From a candidate division FCPU426 bacterium (lineage in GTDB: Bacteria; Oederibacteriota; Muellerivitia; Muellerivitales; Muellerivitaceae): a stretch of 64,000 nucleotides of DNA. Below the pieces are notes generated by a model. It saw only the letters and a program-made list of their open reading frames with translations. It was not told the origin of the DNA and did not search any database. A program made the position numbers and the translations under genes. Each line of letters starts with the position of its first letter. The first letter of the stretch is position 1. The DNA lies in the NCBI GenBank assembly GCA_027452205.1, contig DAIDGV010000002.1:30759-94758 (forward strand), given 5' to 3'. Shown here in pieces: positions 24,783 to 33,899 of the stretch.

Positions 24783-25841
24783 ATGAACGCCAAGTCCATT
24801 CCCGAACCGAAGCGGATACTGCTCATCCGCTTCAAGGGTATCGGGGATGTCATTCTCTCGACGCCGCTCTTTCGCGCCCTCAAGAAGAAATATCCTTCCG
24901 CGCAGATCGATCTGGTCACCCGGACTTTTTGCGCCCCCATAGTTCAGAATGACCCGCACTTGAGCCGGGTCATCCTCTATCCTGAAAAAGGCGCGTCCTT
25001 AGGGGAATTGATCCGCTTCATCCACCGTATCCGTGGCGAGAAATACGATTGGGTGCTGGACCTAGCCGCCGAACCCCGGTCCGCCTGGCTGACCTTGTTC
25101 TCGGGCGCGGCTTTGAGAGCGGGTTATGCCTTCCATTTCCGCCAATGGGCCTTCAATTACCGCATCCCCAAGAACCAAGTGCGCAAATACCAAGCCGAGG
25201 TGAACCTGGACATCATCCGGGCCCTGGGTGTGCCCGATGCGGGCAATCAGACCGAGATCCGTTTGAGCGCGGAGGACAAAGCCTGGGCCGAGGCTTGTTT
25301 CGCCCGGAGCGAGTTCAAGGACCTGAAAGTGAAGGTGGGGTTGAATCCGACGGGCACTTGGCCCTCCAAACGCTGGCCGGTATCCCATTGGCGGGAACTG
25401 ATCCAAAAACTGAACGGGGAAGGGGTTAAGCCCATCCTCGTTGGGGCGCCCGCTGACCAGTCCTTGTTGGATGAGATACGAAAGGGGTTGGAAGGGCTGA
25501 CCTTGATCAAACCGGAGACAACCTTGTCCCAAGCGGCGGCTTTTGTGTCGAAATTGGACCTTTTGATCGGCAATGACGGCACGCCCCAGCATTTCGCCCA
25601 GGCCTTTGGGGTCAAAAGCCTCACCCTTTGCGGGCCCCATTGGGGCATGAGCTGGGTGAAACCGGGGGACGTGCGGCACCGTTTTTTACAGCATTTCCTG
25701 GATTGCGGCCCCTGCGACCTGAATGTGTGCCCTTTTCCTAAAGAACAAGGCGCCGCGGCCCATGTGCATCAGGAATGTCTGGTCAAGATCACGCCGGAAA
25801 AGGTGCTGGGTGTCGCGAAAGAGATGTTAGCAGGATACTGA
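24783..25841 (+). CDS. GT9 glycosyltransferase (heptosyltransferase-like)
   Basis: 352 residues, fifth GT9 member of the window. The ATG at 24783 starts one base after the ilvE stop, so it is probably read through from ilvE. Motifs are RILLIRFKGIGDVILSTPLFRAL, VGLNPTGTWPSKRWPVSHWRELI and LLIGNDGTPQHFAQAFGVKSLTLCGPHW. The nucleotide-sugar signature is altered from D(S/T)GPMH to DGTPQH, so donor or acceptor may differ from the other four. The cysteine segment LDCGPCDLNVCPF is retained. The final codons overlap an inverted repeat that may terminate transcription from both sides. Confidence 0.83.
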   Translation: MNAKSIPEPKRILLIRFKGIGDVILSTPLFRALKKKYPSAQIDLVTRTFCAPIVQNDPHLSRVILYPEKGASLGELIRFIHRIRGEKYDWVLDLAAEPRSAWLTLFSGAALRAGYAFHFRQWAFNYRIPKNQVRKYQAEVNLDIIRALGVPDAGNQTEIRLSAEDKAWAEACFARSEFKDLKVKVGLNPTGTWPSKRWPVSHWRELIQKLNGEGVKPILVGAPADQSLLDEIRKGLEGLTLIKPETTLSQAAAFVSKLDLLIGNDGTPQHFAQAFGVKSLTLCGPHWGMSWVKPGDVRHRFLQHFLDCGPCDLNVCPFPKEQGAAAHVHQECLVKITPEKVLGVAKEMLAGY

Positions 25842-25856
25842 AAAATTATTTTTCAG
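25838..25856. terminator. AT-rich palindrome between convergent genes
   Basis: CTGAAAAAT-T-ATTTTTCAG is a perfect 9-bp inverted repeat with a one-base centre, overlapping the GT9 stop codon and lying 8 bases from the stop of the convergent YfhO-type gene. T-rich on both strands, it could serve as a bidirectional terminator, though the stem is weak. Confidence 0.45.
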
Positions 25857-25863
25857 AATAGCG

Positions 25864-27867
25864 TTAAACCTTCAAGAGAAGTCCCGCCCAAAGGCCTGCC
25901 AGGGCCAGCAAGCTGATGAAAAGCCCCAATCGAAAACTGACCGGTTCGTAACTCAGGTCCACAGCCCCGCTTTGTTTGTCCAGGGGTATCCCCTGGAACA
26001 TCCCGTCCGCCAGGAAGATCGGTGTCGGTTTGCCATCCACCCAAGCCTTCCAACCCGGCAAGGCATTTTGTGTAACGATGAAAAAACCGGCCGGATGTTC
26101 CTTGAGGTCGAAGTGCGGGCCTGAAGGCCCTCCGTATCGGTCATTGAAGGGTAGTGGCTCTTTTCCCAAGTAAAGGTCTTTTAAAGGGTTTGCCACGCCA
26201 GTGGCAAAGGTGGTGAAGATATCTTTTCGTTCAGCGGTTCTGGGTTGAGCAGCCGTAAAAAAATGATCCCCGACCGAAGCGGGGTTTTGCCAAAGACCCC
26301 ATCCGTCCAAGGATCCTACTTTCTTGAAGTTCTTCGGCATTTCCTTTTGATCCATCAGCAACAGGTCCACTCCCAAAAGATCCAATAGATGACCCCGGTA
26401 GGGAAACCCATATTTGTAATAGAGACTAGCATCCAAGGCGCCCCAAGAAGGCCAGGTGGAGCTGTAAAAATTGGCGGAGGGTAGTCCCGCATAAAGATTG
26501 GAGTTGCCGCCGAAGTACTTAAAGTGAGCGGTTGGCTCCGGGTCGGGTTGGGGAGTGTAGAGCTTGGAATATTCCTCTTGGCTGGGAAGCGCTAAAAGCC
26601 GGCCAGTACCCAGGTGATCTTGAAGGAACTTGGCCTTTTCGGTCAAATATTTGTCCGGCGGGGTGAGGTTTTTTTCGGTGGGTTGGAGCCAGATGTTTGT
26701 CAGGAGTGAAATGAAAAAAACAGCCAGGAGCCAACGATGCCAAGGTTTTCCGAAGTTCAAATATTGGAATAAAAAACCCATGGCGATGAGCTCGAAGAAA
26801 TCGACCAAAACCCAGGCTTTGGCGGGCTCCAAGAACGCGGGTAACGCCAAATGAACCAAGCCGAAAGCCCAGTTAAAGAAACCGAAGGTCCAAAGGATCG
26901 AGAAACCGAAACCAGCTGTCCAAAAGCAGGTGGGTTTATTCCACTTTTTGAAATGGTAAAGGCCGATGGCCAAGATCAATAAAGGCAAGCTGCTACTGTA
27001 GAAGTTGAAGTAGAAATAAGTGGGTGAGGCGACATAATCCACTAGGTTTTTCTCCCGCAGGGCGTGGGAGGTTAAAAAGGTCAAAAGGTTCTTGAGCGGA
27101 AGGACGAAGTCTGGGTTGTTAGGTACGGCAGGTAGACGAATGGCCTGGAAAAAGAGGTATTCGACCGAAGGCAGCCATTGAGCGGCGGTCAGGGCCGCGG
27201 CGACCAAGCCGGGGACGATCAGGGGTTTTAGATTTCGAAAGAAAACGAAGCCATAGATCGAACCGCAAATGACCGTGTAGAAAAGGGTGTGGGGATACCC
27301 GGCTAATATCTGCAGGGTGAGGGCAGCGCCTAATTTGAAGGCTCCCCAGGGTTTTTCTTCTAAAGTCTCGTGAACGCCGATGAAGACCCATGGAATCCAG
27401 GCCATGGCGTCCATGGGCGCGTTACTTCCCAAGTGATTTATCGCGCAGGCGTTGGTCAGGGCGATGGCGGAGCTGACAAATGCCCCGAGAACCGCAACAT
27501 TCAGGCTTCTTAAAAAACAATAAATGCCTATCGAGAAGATAAATAGGTGAAGGACTCCCGACAGATTCCAAGCGGACAAACCGAGCCAAGTGAAAAGCAG
27601 AGTGCCGGGGTAGAGGACTTCGGTGGCCCAAGAGGCCAACCAGGGGACACCAAAACCCACTTGGGAATTCCAAAGTGGTAAATGACCGTTGGATAGGGAC
27701 TGGGCGGTCCAGTAACGAACGGGAAAGTTCCAGGTGTCATTCTCGGGACAAGCGAAGTGAAGATCCGGGTGAAGCAGGATGTTGCCGTAGGCCAAAATAA
27801 TGAGCGTTAACCAGCCCAGGGGGAGAAGAAAGGTCGGTCTTTGATACCAGGGTGTATCTTTATTCAT
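25864..27867 (-). CDS. YfhO-type polytopic membrane protein (paralogue 1)
   Basis: 667 residues with about a dozen membrane segments in the first two thirds and a C-terminal extracytoplasmic domain followed by a last helix. The early loop NDTWNFPVRYWTAQSLSNGHLPLWN carries acidic and aromatic residues as in GT-C enzymes, and ILAGYPHTLFYTVICGSI is typical of YfhO. The end reads FFIVTQNALPGWKAWVDGKP, then AVDLSYEPVSFRLGLFISLLAL. YfhO in Gram-positives is required for glycosylation of lipoteichoic acid. By analogy this protein could transfer a lipid-linked sugar to an envelope glycan on the outer side of the inner membrane. It is one of three paralogues in the window. The family call is good; the substrate is inference. 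Confidence 0.75.
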   Translation of the reverse strand: MNKDTPWYQRPTFLLPLGWLTLIILAYGNILLHPDLHFACPENDTWNFPVRYWTAQSLSNGHLPLWNSQVGFGVPWLASWATEVLYPGTLLFTWLGLSAWNLSGVLHLFIFSIGIYCFLRSLNVAVLGAFVSSAIALTNACAINHLGSNAPMDAMAWIPWVFIGVHETLEEKPWGAFKLGAALTLQILAGYPHTLFYTVICGSIYGFVFFRNLKPLIVPGLVAAALTAAQWLPSVEYLFFQAIRLPAVPNNPDFVLPLKNLLTFLTSHALREKNLVDYVASPTYFYFNFYSSSLPLLILAIGLYHFKKWNKPTCFWTAGFGFSILWTFGFFNWAFGLVHLALPAFLEPAKAWVLVDFFELIAMGFLFQYLNFGKPWHRWLLAVFFISLLTNIWLQPTEKNLTPPDKYLTEKAKFLQDHLGTGRLLALPSQEEYSKLYTPQPDPEPTAHFKYFGGNSNLYAGLPSANFYSSTWPSWGALDASLYYKYGFPYRGHLLDLLGVDLLLMDQKEMPKNFKKVGSLDGWGLWQNPASVGDHFFTAAQPRTAERKDIFTTFATGVANPLKDLYLGKEPLPFNDRYGGPSGPHFDLKEHPAGFFIVTQNALPGWKAWVDGKPTPIFLADGMFQGIPLDKQSGAVDLSYEPVSFRLGLFISLLALAGLWAGLLLKV

Positions 27868-27885
27868 CGATGTCCCCGGGTTCTT

Positions 27886-28902
27886 TTAGGCGTTAAATTC
27901 GCCGCCCGCTATTTCGGGCACTAAGCCCATGTCTTGGATCATTTGGTGGTCCGCATCCTGGCCTTGGCCGCTGGTGGTCAAATAACCGTTGGTGAAGATG
28001 GAATTGGCTACATAAAGGACCAGGGGCTGTAGGGCGCGGAAAGTGACCTCGCGGCCGCCTGCGGCACGCACATCCACGTCGGGATGGATGAAACGGAAAA
28101 GGCTCAAGACGCGCAGGGCGTAGTAAGGTTCCACCTTCGGCAAATGGGCGAAGGGGGTGCCGGGCCGGGGATCCAAAAAGTTGACCGGCACGGAGGTAGC
28201 CCCAATCTCCCGAAGGGCAAAAGCCAATTGAACGACATCCTCGTTCTTTTCGCCCATGCCCACGATGCCCCCTGAACAGACTTCCATGCCGGCTTCTTTG
28301 GCGTAACGGGCGGTTTGCACCCGGTCGGAATACTTATGAGTAGAAACGATCTGGGCATAACGCTCCTCAGAAGTTTCCAGGTTGTGGTTAAAGCGGTCCA
28401 CGCCGGCCTCGGCCAGTCGTTTGGCCTTTTCCTCGGTCAAAATGCCCAAGGAAGTGCAAACCTTCACTCCGACCTCTTTTTTGATGATACGGGTGGCCTC
28501 GCAAATGACATCCAGGTCCCGGTTGCTGGGCCCCCGGGTGGCAGTGACCATGCAATATTTCCAGGCGCCGGCGGCCTTGGCCTTGCGGGCCCCCTCGACG
28601 AGGGCCTCGATTTCCATCATGGGATAAGTGGCGGCGGGAGTGGTGTATTTGGAGGATTGGGAGCAAAAACCGCAATCCTCGGGGCAGGCGCCGGATTTGG
28701 CGTTCTGGAGCACGTGGATGCGGACCTTATTACCGTGAAAATGGCTGCGAACCTTGTAAGCGGCATGGATGATGGAAAGGGTCTCGGTGCCGGAGGCAGA
28801 CAGGACGGCCAGGGCTTCTTCCTTGGTAGGGGCTATTTTTTTCAGGGCTTTTTCGGCTAACTGGTCCCAGAGCTCGGTGGTTTGGGAGGGCGCAAAGATC
28901 AT
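27886..28902 (-). CDS. bioB: Biotin synthase
   Basis: Radical SAM enzyme inserting sulfur into dethiobiotin, the last step of biotin synthesis. The radical SAM cluster motif is CPEDCGFC within KSGACPEDCGFCSQSSKY. Further BioB segments are VCTSLGILTEEKAKRLAEAGVDRFNHNLETS, CSGGIVGMGE, PVNFLDPRPGTPF and ANSIFTNGYLTTSGQ. Length 338 is standard. The start at 28902 is preceded by an AGGA-containing ribosome binding site. It stands alone, without bioA, bioD or bioF in the window. It is downstream-adjacent to the YfhO-type gene, which it precedes in transcription by only 18 bases. Confidence 0.97.
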   Translation of the reverse strand: MIFAPSQTTELWDQLAEKALKKIAPTKEEALAVLSASGTETLSIIHAAYKVRSHFHGNKVRIHVLQNAKSGACPEDCGFCSQSSKYTTPAATYPMMEIEALVEGARKAKAAGAWKYCMVTATRGPSNRDLDVICEATRIIKKEVGVKVCTSLGILTEEKAKRLAEAGVDRFNHNLETSEERYAQIVSTHKYSDRVQTARYAKEAGMEVCSGGIVGMGEKNEDVVQLAFALREIGATSVPVNFLDPRPGTPFAHLPKVEPYYALRVLSLFRFIHPDVDVRAAGGREVTFRALQPLVLYVANSIFTNGYLTTSGQGQDADHQMIQDMGLVPEIAGGEFNA

Positions 28903-28939
28903 GGTTCATCCTTTTCCTGTAAGGGTCTCGAGGGAAACG

Positions 28940-28945
28940 AGTATA
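28940..28945 (-). promoter_or_regulatory. Candidate -10 box for bioB
   Basis: On the minus strand, TATACT lies 38 bases upstream of the bioB start. No good -35 hexamer sits 16 to 18 bases before it, and I see no BirA-type biotin operator. The call rests on the -10 alone. Confidence 0.35.
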
Positions 28946-29020
28946 ACACGGTGATTTCTATTACGGCTGGGTTAAAAAAACACCCATCCGGCTTCGGTTT
29001 TATTTTATTCTTTACCGTAT

Positions 29021-29635
29021 ATGAGCGAGACCATCATGGACAAACCTAAGAAGAAAAAAAAGACCCCAAAGCTTTTTCAGTTCCTTTTGGGGTACAGCTT
29101 GGGCTTCTTCGCTTGGTTGGGGGGGCTTCACTGTTTATCCGTGGACGAAAAGGGCGGGCTTTCGCTTTCCGCCAAGAGATTCCGTCGGCATCTTTTGAAA
29201 GTCTTCCTGTGGACCTTGGAGATCGGCATGGTCTGGAATCTATTGGTCGCCTACCACGCTTGGCTCATGAACGCGACCGTCCCGGAGATCGAGATCGCCT
29301 TCGTTGTCAAATCGGTCATCTTCCTCTACATCAAGGTTTTTTGGCCCCGGGTCTTTCCGGAGATACTGCCCGGGATGCACGTTTTTTTCTGCCCCCAGTG
29401 CTATCAAAAACAAACCTTTAAGTTCCTGCCGGTATCCTTTCAGTTCGGGTTCTTCGTTACCTATCTTTGTAGTTATTGCTCTTGCCTGGTGAATGGCTGG
29501 GGCGAACAGATCTTTTATCCGGTCCAGGTTTCTTTCAGGAAAGTGACGCCTTTTTTACTCAAGACCCTGCCTTTGGTCGGGGTGGCCATGGCGCTCGGCG
29601 TGACCTTGTTCCGGATGATTTGGGACCTTTTCTGA
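29021..29635 (+). CDS. Small membrane protein with two CxxC pairs
   Basis: 204 residues; the first 20 are Lys-rich (KPKKKKKTPK), followed by membrane segments (FLLGYSLGFFAWLGGLHCL, VFLWTLEIGMVWNLLVAYHAWL, AFVVKSVIFLYIKVFW, and a final TLPLVGVAMALGVTLFRMIW). The region between the third and fourth holds FFCPQCYQKQ and YLCSYCSCLV, two CxxC knuckles about 30 residues apart that could bind zinc. I do not recognise the family. The start may be ATG 29021 or ATG 29036; neither has a strong ribosome binding site. Convergent with the DUF1223 gene, which ends four bases away. Confidence 0.55.
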   Translation: MSETIMDKPKKKKKTPKLFQFLLGYSLGFFAWLGGLHCLSVDEKGGLSLSAKRFRRHLLKVFLWTLEIGMVWNLLVAYHAWLMNATVPEIEIAFVVKSVIFLYIKVFWPRVFPEILPGMHVFFCPQCYQKQTFKFLPVSFQFGFFVTYLCSYCSCLVNGWGEQIFYPVQVSFRKVTPFLLKTLPLVGVAMALGVTLFRMIWDLF

Positions 29636-29639
29636 TCTT

Positions 29640-30407
29640 TCAATTCTTCGATAAGGGATAGACCCACTGGAGGCCGCTCACCTTCATGTTTTGGGGATCT
29701 TGAAGCCAAACGGCTACGCCGCTTTGGGACGGTCTGACCCCCGGGTTCGGCAATGACAAGGTTTGTTCCTTTTCCTTTTTAAGATCCGAATAAGTCATCT
29801 GTTTCCAAGAGCGCACGACGAAATCCTCGCTTAAGGTCCTTCCGCCATTCTCGCCCCGTTGGACCGAGGTCGTTAGGCCGTTCTCGAAAAGGACTACGCA
29901 AAGCACGGGGTTGTTGGATGTCCCGTGGACGAGTTCGACGGGGACCGAGATCTTGGCGTGAATGGACTTACCGTTCATCGTCGCCAAAAGACCCAAGGCC
30001 GGGAAAGTGGCTTGGGATCTGGACAGTTCCAATTGGGCCCGGGCGCGGTCCGCGCCGTTAAAACCAACTTGGCCTTGAACCACCGATTGCGGGGTGTAGA
30101 TCGTATTGGATTGAAAAAAGGTCCCATAGTTTCTTTGGCGGTCCGAAGCGGCGGAGGAAGAATAGGGGTCTTTCCAGCCCAAATAGTCCCAATAATCCAC
30201 ATGAAAGGCCAAGGGTAAGGCCTTCTTGGCTTGGAATAATTCCATCCCCCAACTATCGAGCAAGGCTTCGGCGGGCGGGCAACTGGAGCAACCTTGGGAA
30301 GTGAAGAGTTCTATTAGGACTGGAGCCTTGGTCAAGGAAAGGTCTTGGGCCCTGGCATGGGTCATTGCCAAACAAAGAACGAGGAAAAAGAGAATGGATG
30401 TTCTCAT
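29640..30407 (-). CDS. Secreted DUF1223 family protein (thioredoxin-like)
   Basis: The start at 30407 gives a Sec signal peptide (MRTSILFFLVLCLAMTHARA) and follows AGGGGGC; the open frame continues upstream without such a site. The mature protein begins PVLIELFTSQGCSSCPPAEALLDSW, the DUF1223 signature with the redox-type CSSC pair. It continues with LAFHVDYWDYLGWKDPYSS, RQRNYGTFFQSNTIYTPQSVV and GADRARAQLELS, all characteristic of the family. Members have a thioredoxin-like fold and are periplasmic, with unknown substrate. Length of 255 residues is normal. No operon partner is obvious. Confidence 0.9.
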   Translation of the reverse strand: MRTSILFFLVLCLAMTHARAQDLSLTKAPVLIELFTSQGCSSCPPAEALLDSWGMELFQAKKALPLAFHVDYWDYLGWKDPYSSSAASDRQRNYGTFFQSNTIYTPQSVVQGQVGFNGADRARAQLELSRSQATFPALGLLATMNGKSIHAKISVPVELVHGTSNNPVLCVVLFENGLTTSVQRGENGGRTLSEDFVVRSWKQMTYSDLKKEKEQTLSLPNPGVRPSQSGVAVWLQDPQNMKVSGLQWVYPLSKN

Positions 30408-30461
30408 GGAAGCCCCCTTGAGTTCCTTCTTCAATACGGAGGGGGTTTTAGAAAGGTTTCG

Positions 30462-31601
30462 TCAGTTTTTTTCGGGGAAGTCGCGAAGCAGGTCGGCGAC
30501 CACCTTTTGGAACTGTTCCGGAATCTGGGGTATGCGGGGATCATCGATCGAAATGGGTTTATCAAAGAGAGGGTAGCACTTGGAGATGCCCACTTCATTG
30601 AGCCAAATGATATTGGGGGATATGGCGCCAACCACCGCCACGCAGGGAATGCCCATTTTTTTGGCCAAGAGGGCCACAGAGACCGGAGCTTTACCCTCAA
30701 GGCTGGAGGCGTCCAACATTCCTTCGCCAGTGATGACCAAGTCGCATCCCCTCATTTGTTCCTCGAGTTTGAGAATGTTCGAAACGAAATCGAAACCGCT
30801 CTCCAATTTGCCGCCCAAGGCCAGGAGGGCCATGCCCATGCCACCGGCGGCTCCGGCGCCACGTTGACTTTTTAAAACCGTGCCGGAAGCCCTGGAAAGA
30901 ACGCTTTCAAAGTGAGCCATGCCTTTTTCCAGTTCCTTGACCATTTCGGGGGTGGCGCCTTTTTGGGGACCGAAAAAGCGGGCTGAACCATATTCACCCA
31001 GTAGCTGCACCCGAACATCGACCAGGCCGGTCAGGTTCAGTTCCTTTAAGTTCTTGCGGACGAACTCGAGGTTGACTTCGTTTACCAGTGATAGATGCTG
31101 TCCGGCCACGCCCTTGGGCAGGTGGGTCGAAGAGATCAATTGGGCACCGAGGGCCTGGAGGAAGCCGATGCCGCCGTCCACGGTTGCGCTGCCGCCCAAG
31201 GCGATGCGGATGTTTCGCGCACCTTTTTTGTAGGCTTGCACTACTAGTTCTCCCGTGCCATAGCTGGAGGTCAACATCGGGTTGCGTTCGTTGTGGGCCA
31301 GTTTTGATAATCCGGAAGCTTGGGCCATTTCAATAAAAGCGGAATTTTTCTCGGGAAGGTCCGAAAGGCCATAGGTGGCGTCGTGAGGCCGCATGAGGGG
31401 GTCGTGGACCGAGGTGGAGTAAGTTTTGCCCTTGAGCATATGAATGACCGTGTCGAGGGTTCCCTCGCCGCCGTCGGCAACAGGGCAAACACGGATGAAA
31501 GTGCTGGAACGCTGTTTGAGGATGGCTTTTTGAATGGTATCGGCCACGCCTTGGGCCGTCGAGATGCCTTTGAATTTATCCGGAGCGACAAGTATTTTCA
31601 T
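30462..31601 (-). CDS. glxK: Glycerate kinase (GlxK/GarK type)
   Basis: Phosphorylates D-glycerate using ATP, feeding glycolysis. The opening MKILVAPDKFKGISTAQGVADTI is diagnostic, with VCPVADGGEGTLDTVIH, SSYGTGELVVQAYKKGARNIRIALGGSATVDGGIGFLQALGA, and near the C-terminus LVITGEGMLDASSLEGKAPVSVALLAKK. Length 379 is standard. The symbol is by family similarity; GarK and GlxK are not separable from sequence by eye. The gene is divergent from acs; the shared 90-base gap holds an inverted repeat. Confidence 0.93.
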   Translation of the reverse strand: MKILVAPDKFKGISTAQGVADTIQKAILKQRSSTFIRVCPVADGGEGTLDTVIHMLKGKTYSTSVHDPLMRPHDATYGLSDLPEKNSAFIEMAQASGLSKLAHNERNPMLTSSYGTGELVVQAYKKGARNIRIALGGSATVDGGIGFLQALGAQLISSTHLPKGVAGQHLSLVNEVNLEFVRKNLKELNLTGLVDVRVQLLGEYGSARFFGPQKGATPEMVKELEKGMAHFESVLSRASGTVLKSQRGAGAAGGMGMALLALGGKLESGFDFVSNILKLEEQMRGCDLVITGEGMLDASSLEGKAPVSVALLAKKMGIPCVAVVGAISPNIIWLNEVGISKCYPLFDKPISIDDPRIPQIPEQFQKVVADLLRDFPEKN

Positions 31602-31645
31602 GGGGTTTAGAGGGCCATTATTCGTTTAATTTTCGAACATTCAGT

Positions 31646-31668
31646 ATTAAACTACCCGCCGGTTTAAT
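31646..31668. promoter_or_regulatory. Inverted repeat between glxK and acs
   Basis: ATTAAAC (31646-31652) and GTTTAAT (31662-31668) are complementary across a nine-base spacer, in the divergent promoter region of glxK and acs. The layout fits a dimeric regulator site. No regulator is identified. Confidence 0.35.
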
Positions 31669-31691
31669 GTTTATCATTTTAAGGGGGAAAA

Positions 31692-33671
31692 ATGTCTTCG
31701 CAAGACCAATCCATGCTTTCGTTACAAAAAGATTCGGCGCTCTTCCCACCGCCAGCCGCCTTCAAGGCTAAGGCTTACATCAACTCTCCTGAACAATACC
31801 AAAAAATGTATGACCGCTCGATCAACGACTCCCACAACTTCTGGCTGGAGCAAGCCGAGGGGTTCCACTGGTTCAAGAAACCCACGCAAACGCTGAAATA
31901 TACTTGGGACAGCAAGGCCAACAAGATCGAACACACTTGGTTCGAGGACGGTCAGATGAACGTGTCCTATAACTGCTTGGACCGTCACCTGGGCACGCCG
32001 GTGGAGAACAAAGTCGCCATCCTTTGGCAGGGTGAAAAGGATGAGGACGTCCGCAAGATCACCTATAAAGAAATGCACGAGCTGGTCTGCCAGTTCACCA
32101 ACGTGCTCATTGCCCGGGGCGTCAAAAAGGGCGACCGGGTCTGCGTTTATATGCCCATGGTGGCCGAAGCGGCGGTAGCGCTTTTAGCCTGTGCCCGCTT
32201 AGGCGCCATTCACTCGGTGGTTTTCGGCGGATTCAGCGCTGAATCCATCAAGAGCCGTATCCAGGATTCGGACAATACCGCGGTCATCACTGCGGATGTC
32301 GGTTTCCGCGCCGGCAAGGTCATTCCCCTGAAGAACATCATGGACGAGGCCTTGAAGGACTGCCCGGGCGTGAAGAACGTCATCGTTTACAAGCGTGGCG
32401 ACGGCCAAGTCAATATGAAGGCAGGCCGGGATTTCTGGTGGCACGACGAAATGGTGAAAGCCCCGAAAACCCATAAAGCGGAGGCTCATAAGGCAGAGGA
32501 CCCGCTGTTCATCCTTTATACATCCGGGTCTACTGGCAAGCCGAAGGGTGTGCTTCACACGACCGCGGGTTACTTGATGCACGTTGCCCTGACCCACAAA
32601 TATATCTTCGACTGGCATCCTGAGGATATTTACTGGTGTACAGCGGATATCGGCTGGGTGACGGGCCATAGCTATATCGTTTATGGACCTTTGGCCAATG
32701 GCGCCACATCCATCATGTTCGAAGGTGTTCCGAACTTCCCCGATCCGGGCCGTTTCTGGCAGGTCGTTCAAAAACACAAGGTGAATATTTTTTATACGGC
32801 TCCCACCGCTATCCGCGCGCTGATGCGCGAGGGGGAAGATTGGCCGAAAAAATACGACCTTTCCTCCCTCAAGGTGCTGGGCTCCGTCGGTGAACCGATC
32901 AATCCGGAAGCCTGGATGTGGTACTACCGTAATGTGGGCCACAACAACACCCCGATCGTGGATACCTGGTGGCAGACCGAGACGGGTGGGTTCCTTATCT
33001 CCCCATTCCCGGGAGCTCACACCTTGAAGCCGGGTAGCGCCTCGCGGCCCTTCTTTGGAGTGGAGCCGGTGGTCCTGCGGGACGACAGCACCGAATGTAA
33101 CCGCAATGAAGGCGGCAAACTTTGCATCAAGAAGCCTTGGCCGGGCATCATGCGCACCACCTGGGGCGACCATGAACGCTTCGTGAATACCTATTTCAAG
33201 ACCTTTAATGACATGTATTTCACCGGTGATGGTTGCCGCGTGGACCAGGACGGCGATTACTGGCTGATGGGACGGGTGGATGACGTGGTCAACATCTCGG
33301 GCCACCGTATCGGCACCGCCGAGGTCGAAAGCGCACTGGTGGCTTTCTCGAAAGTGGCCGAAGCCGCTGTGGTGGGTTTTCCCCACGACATCAAGGGCCA
33401 AGCGCTCTACGCTTTCGTGACCCTGAAAGAGGGAGTTGCCGCCTCGGATGACCTTAAAAAAGAGATCATCCAGCATGTCCGCAAGGAGATCGGCGCGATC
33501 GCCCAACCGGACAAGGTGCAGTTCGCCGAGGGCTTGCCCAAGACCCGTTCAGGCAAGATCATGCGCCGTATCCTGCGCAAAATCGCGGAGAACGAGACCG
33601 GCAACCTGGGTGATACTTCCACTTTAGCGGATCCGTCCGTGGTCGAAAAATTGGTCCACGGAAAGCTTTGA
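31692..33671 (+). CDS. acs: Acetyl-CoA synthetase
   Basis: AMP-forming acetate activation (acetate + ATP + CoA to acetyl-CoA). Signature segments are YTSGSTGKPKGVLHTTAGY (P-loop), TADIGWVTGHSYIVYGPL, DTWWQTETGGFLISP, MGRVDDVVNISGHRIGTAEVESAL and the C-terminal LPKTRSGKIMRRILR. The last contains the Lys that forms the adenylate and is the acetylation target in Acs enzymes. Length 659 is standard. A strong AAGGGGG ribosome binding site precedes the ATG at 31692. An intrinsic terminator follows, so it is probably monocistronic. Confidence 0.97.
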   Translation: MSSQDQSMLSLQKDSALFPPPAAFKAKAYINSPEQYQKMYDRSINDSHNFWLEQAEGFHWFKKPTQTLKYTWDSKANKIEHTWFEDGQMNVSYNCLDRHLGTPVENKVAILWQGEKDEDVRKITYKEMHELVCQFTNVLIARGVKKGDRVCVYMPMVAEAAVALLACARLGAIHSVVFGGFSAESIKSRIQDSDNTAVITADVGFRAGKVIPLKNIMDEALKDCPGVKNVIVYKRGDGQVNMKAGRDFWWHDEMVKAPKTHKAEAHKAEDPLFILYTSGSTGKPKGVLHTTAGYLMHVALTHKYIFDWHPEDIYWCTADIGWVTGHSYIVYGPLANGATSIMFEGVPNFPDPGRFWQVVQKHKVNIFYTAPTAIRALMREGEDWPKKYDLSSLKVLGSVGEPINPEAWMWYYRNVGHNNTPIVDTWWQTETGGFLISPFPGAHTLKPGSASRPFFGVEPVVLRDDSTECNRNEGGKLCIKKPWPGIMRTTWGDHERFVNTYFKTFNDMYFTGDGCRVDQDGDYWLMGRVDDVVNISGHRIGTAEVESALVAFSKVAEAAVVGFPHDIKGQALYAFVTLKEGVAASDDLKKEIIQHVRKEIGAIAQPDKVQFAEGLPKTRSGKIMRRILRKIAENETGNLGDTSTLADPSVVEKLVHGKL

Positions 33672-33690
33672 TCCTCGTTATTTGTTGATG

Positions 33691-33730
33691 AAAAGGCCGG
33701 TCCGAGATTTCGGGTCGGCCTTTTCTTTTT
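33691..33730 (+). terminator. Intrinsic terminator after acs
   Basis: AAAAGGCCG pairs with CGGCCTTTT (33716-33724) around an inner CCGA/TCGG stem, followed by a T-rich run. It lies 20 bases after the acs stop. Confidence 0.85.
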
Positions 33731-33899
33731 AGCTCATTTAAATAATCGTTATCACCACCCGCCTTTCTTAATTTTGTCAAAAGACGTATAAATAAGGTGA
33801 TTAGAGACCTTGTTGGTGGCTTTTCGCTGAAACTCACCGGGCTATTGAGGCGTCTAATTAGGTAGAAGTCCTTCTAATAGGTTCCGGAGAGAGGGTTCG

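Noticed and set aside
28903..29020. BirA operator for bioB
   Set aside because: No inverted repeat matching the known biotin operator pattern could be found.
32199..33506. 435-codon minus-strand frame opposite acs
   Set aside because: Acs is complete and conserved on the plus strand; the antisense is low-quality His/Asp/Val-rich sequence.
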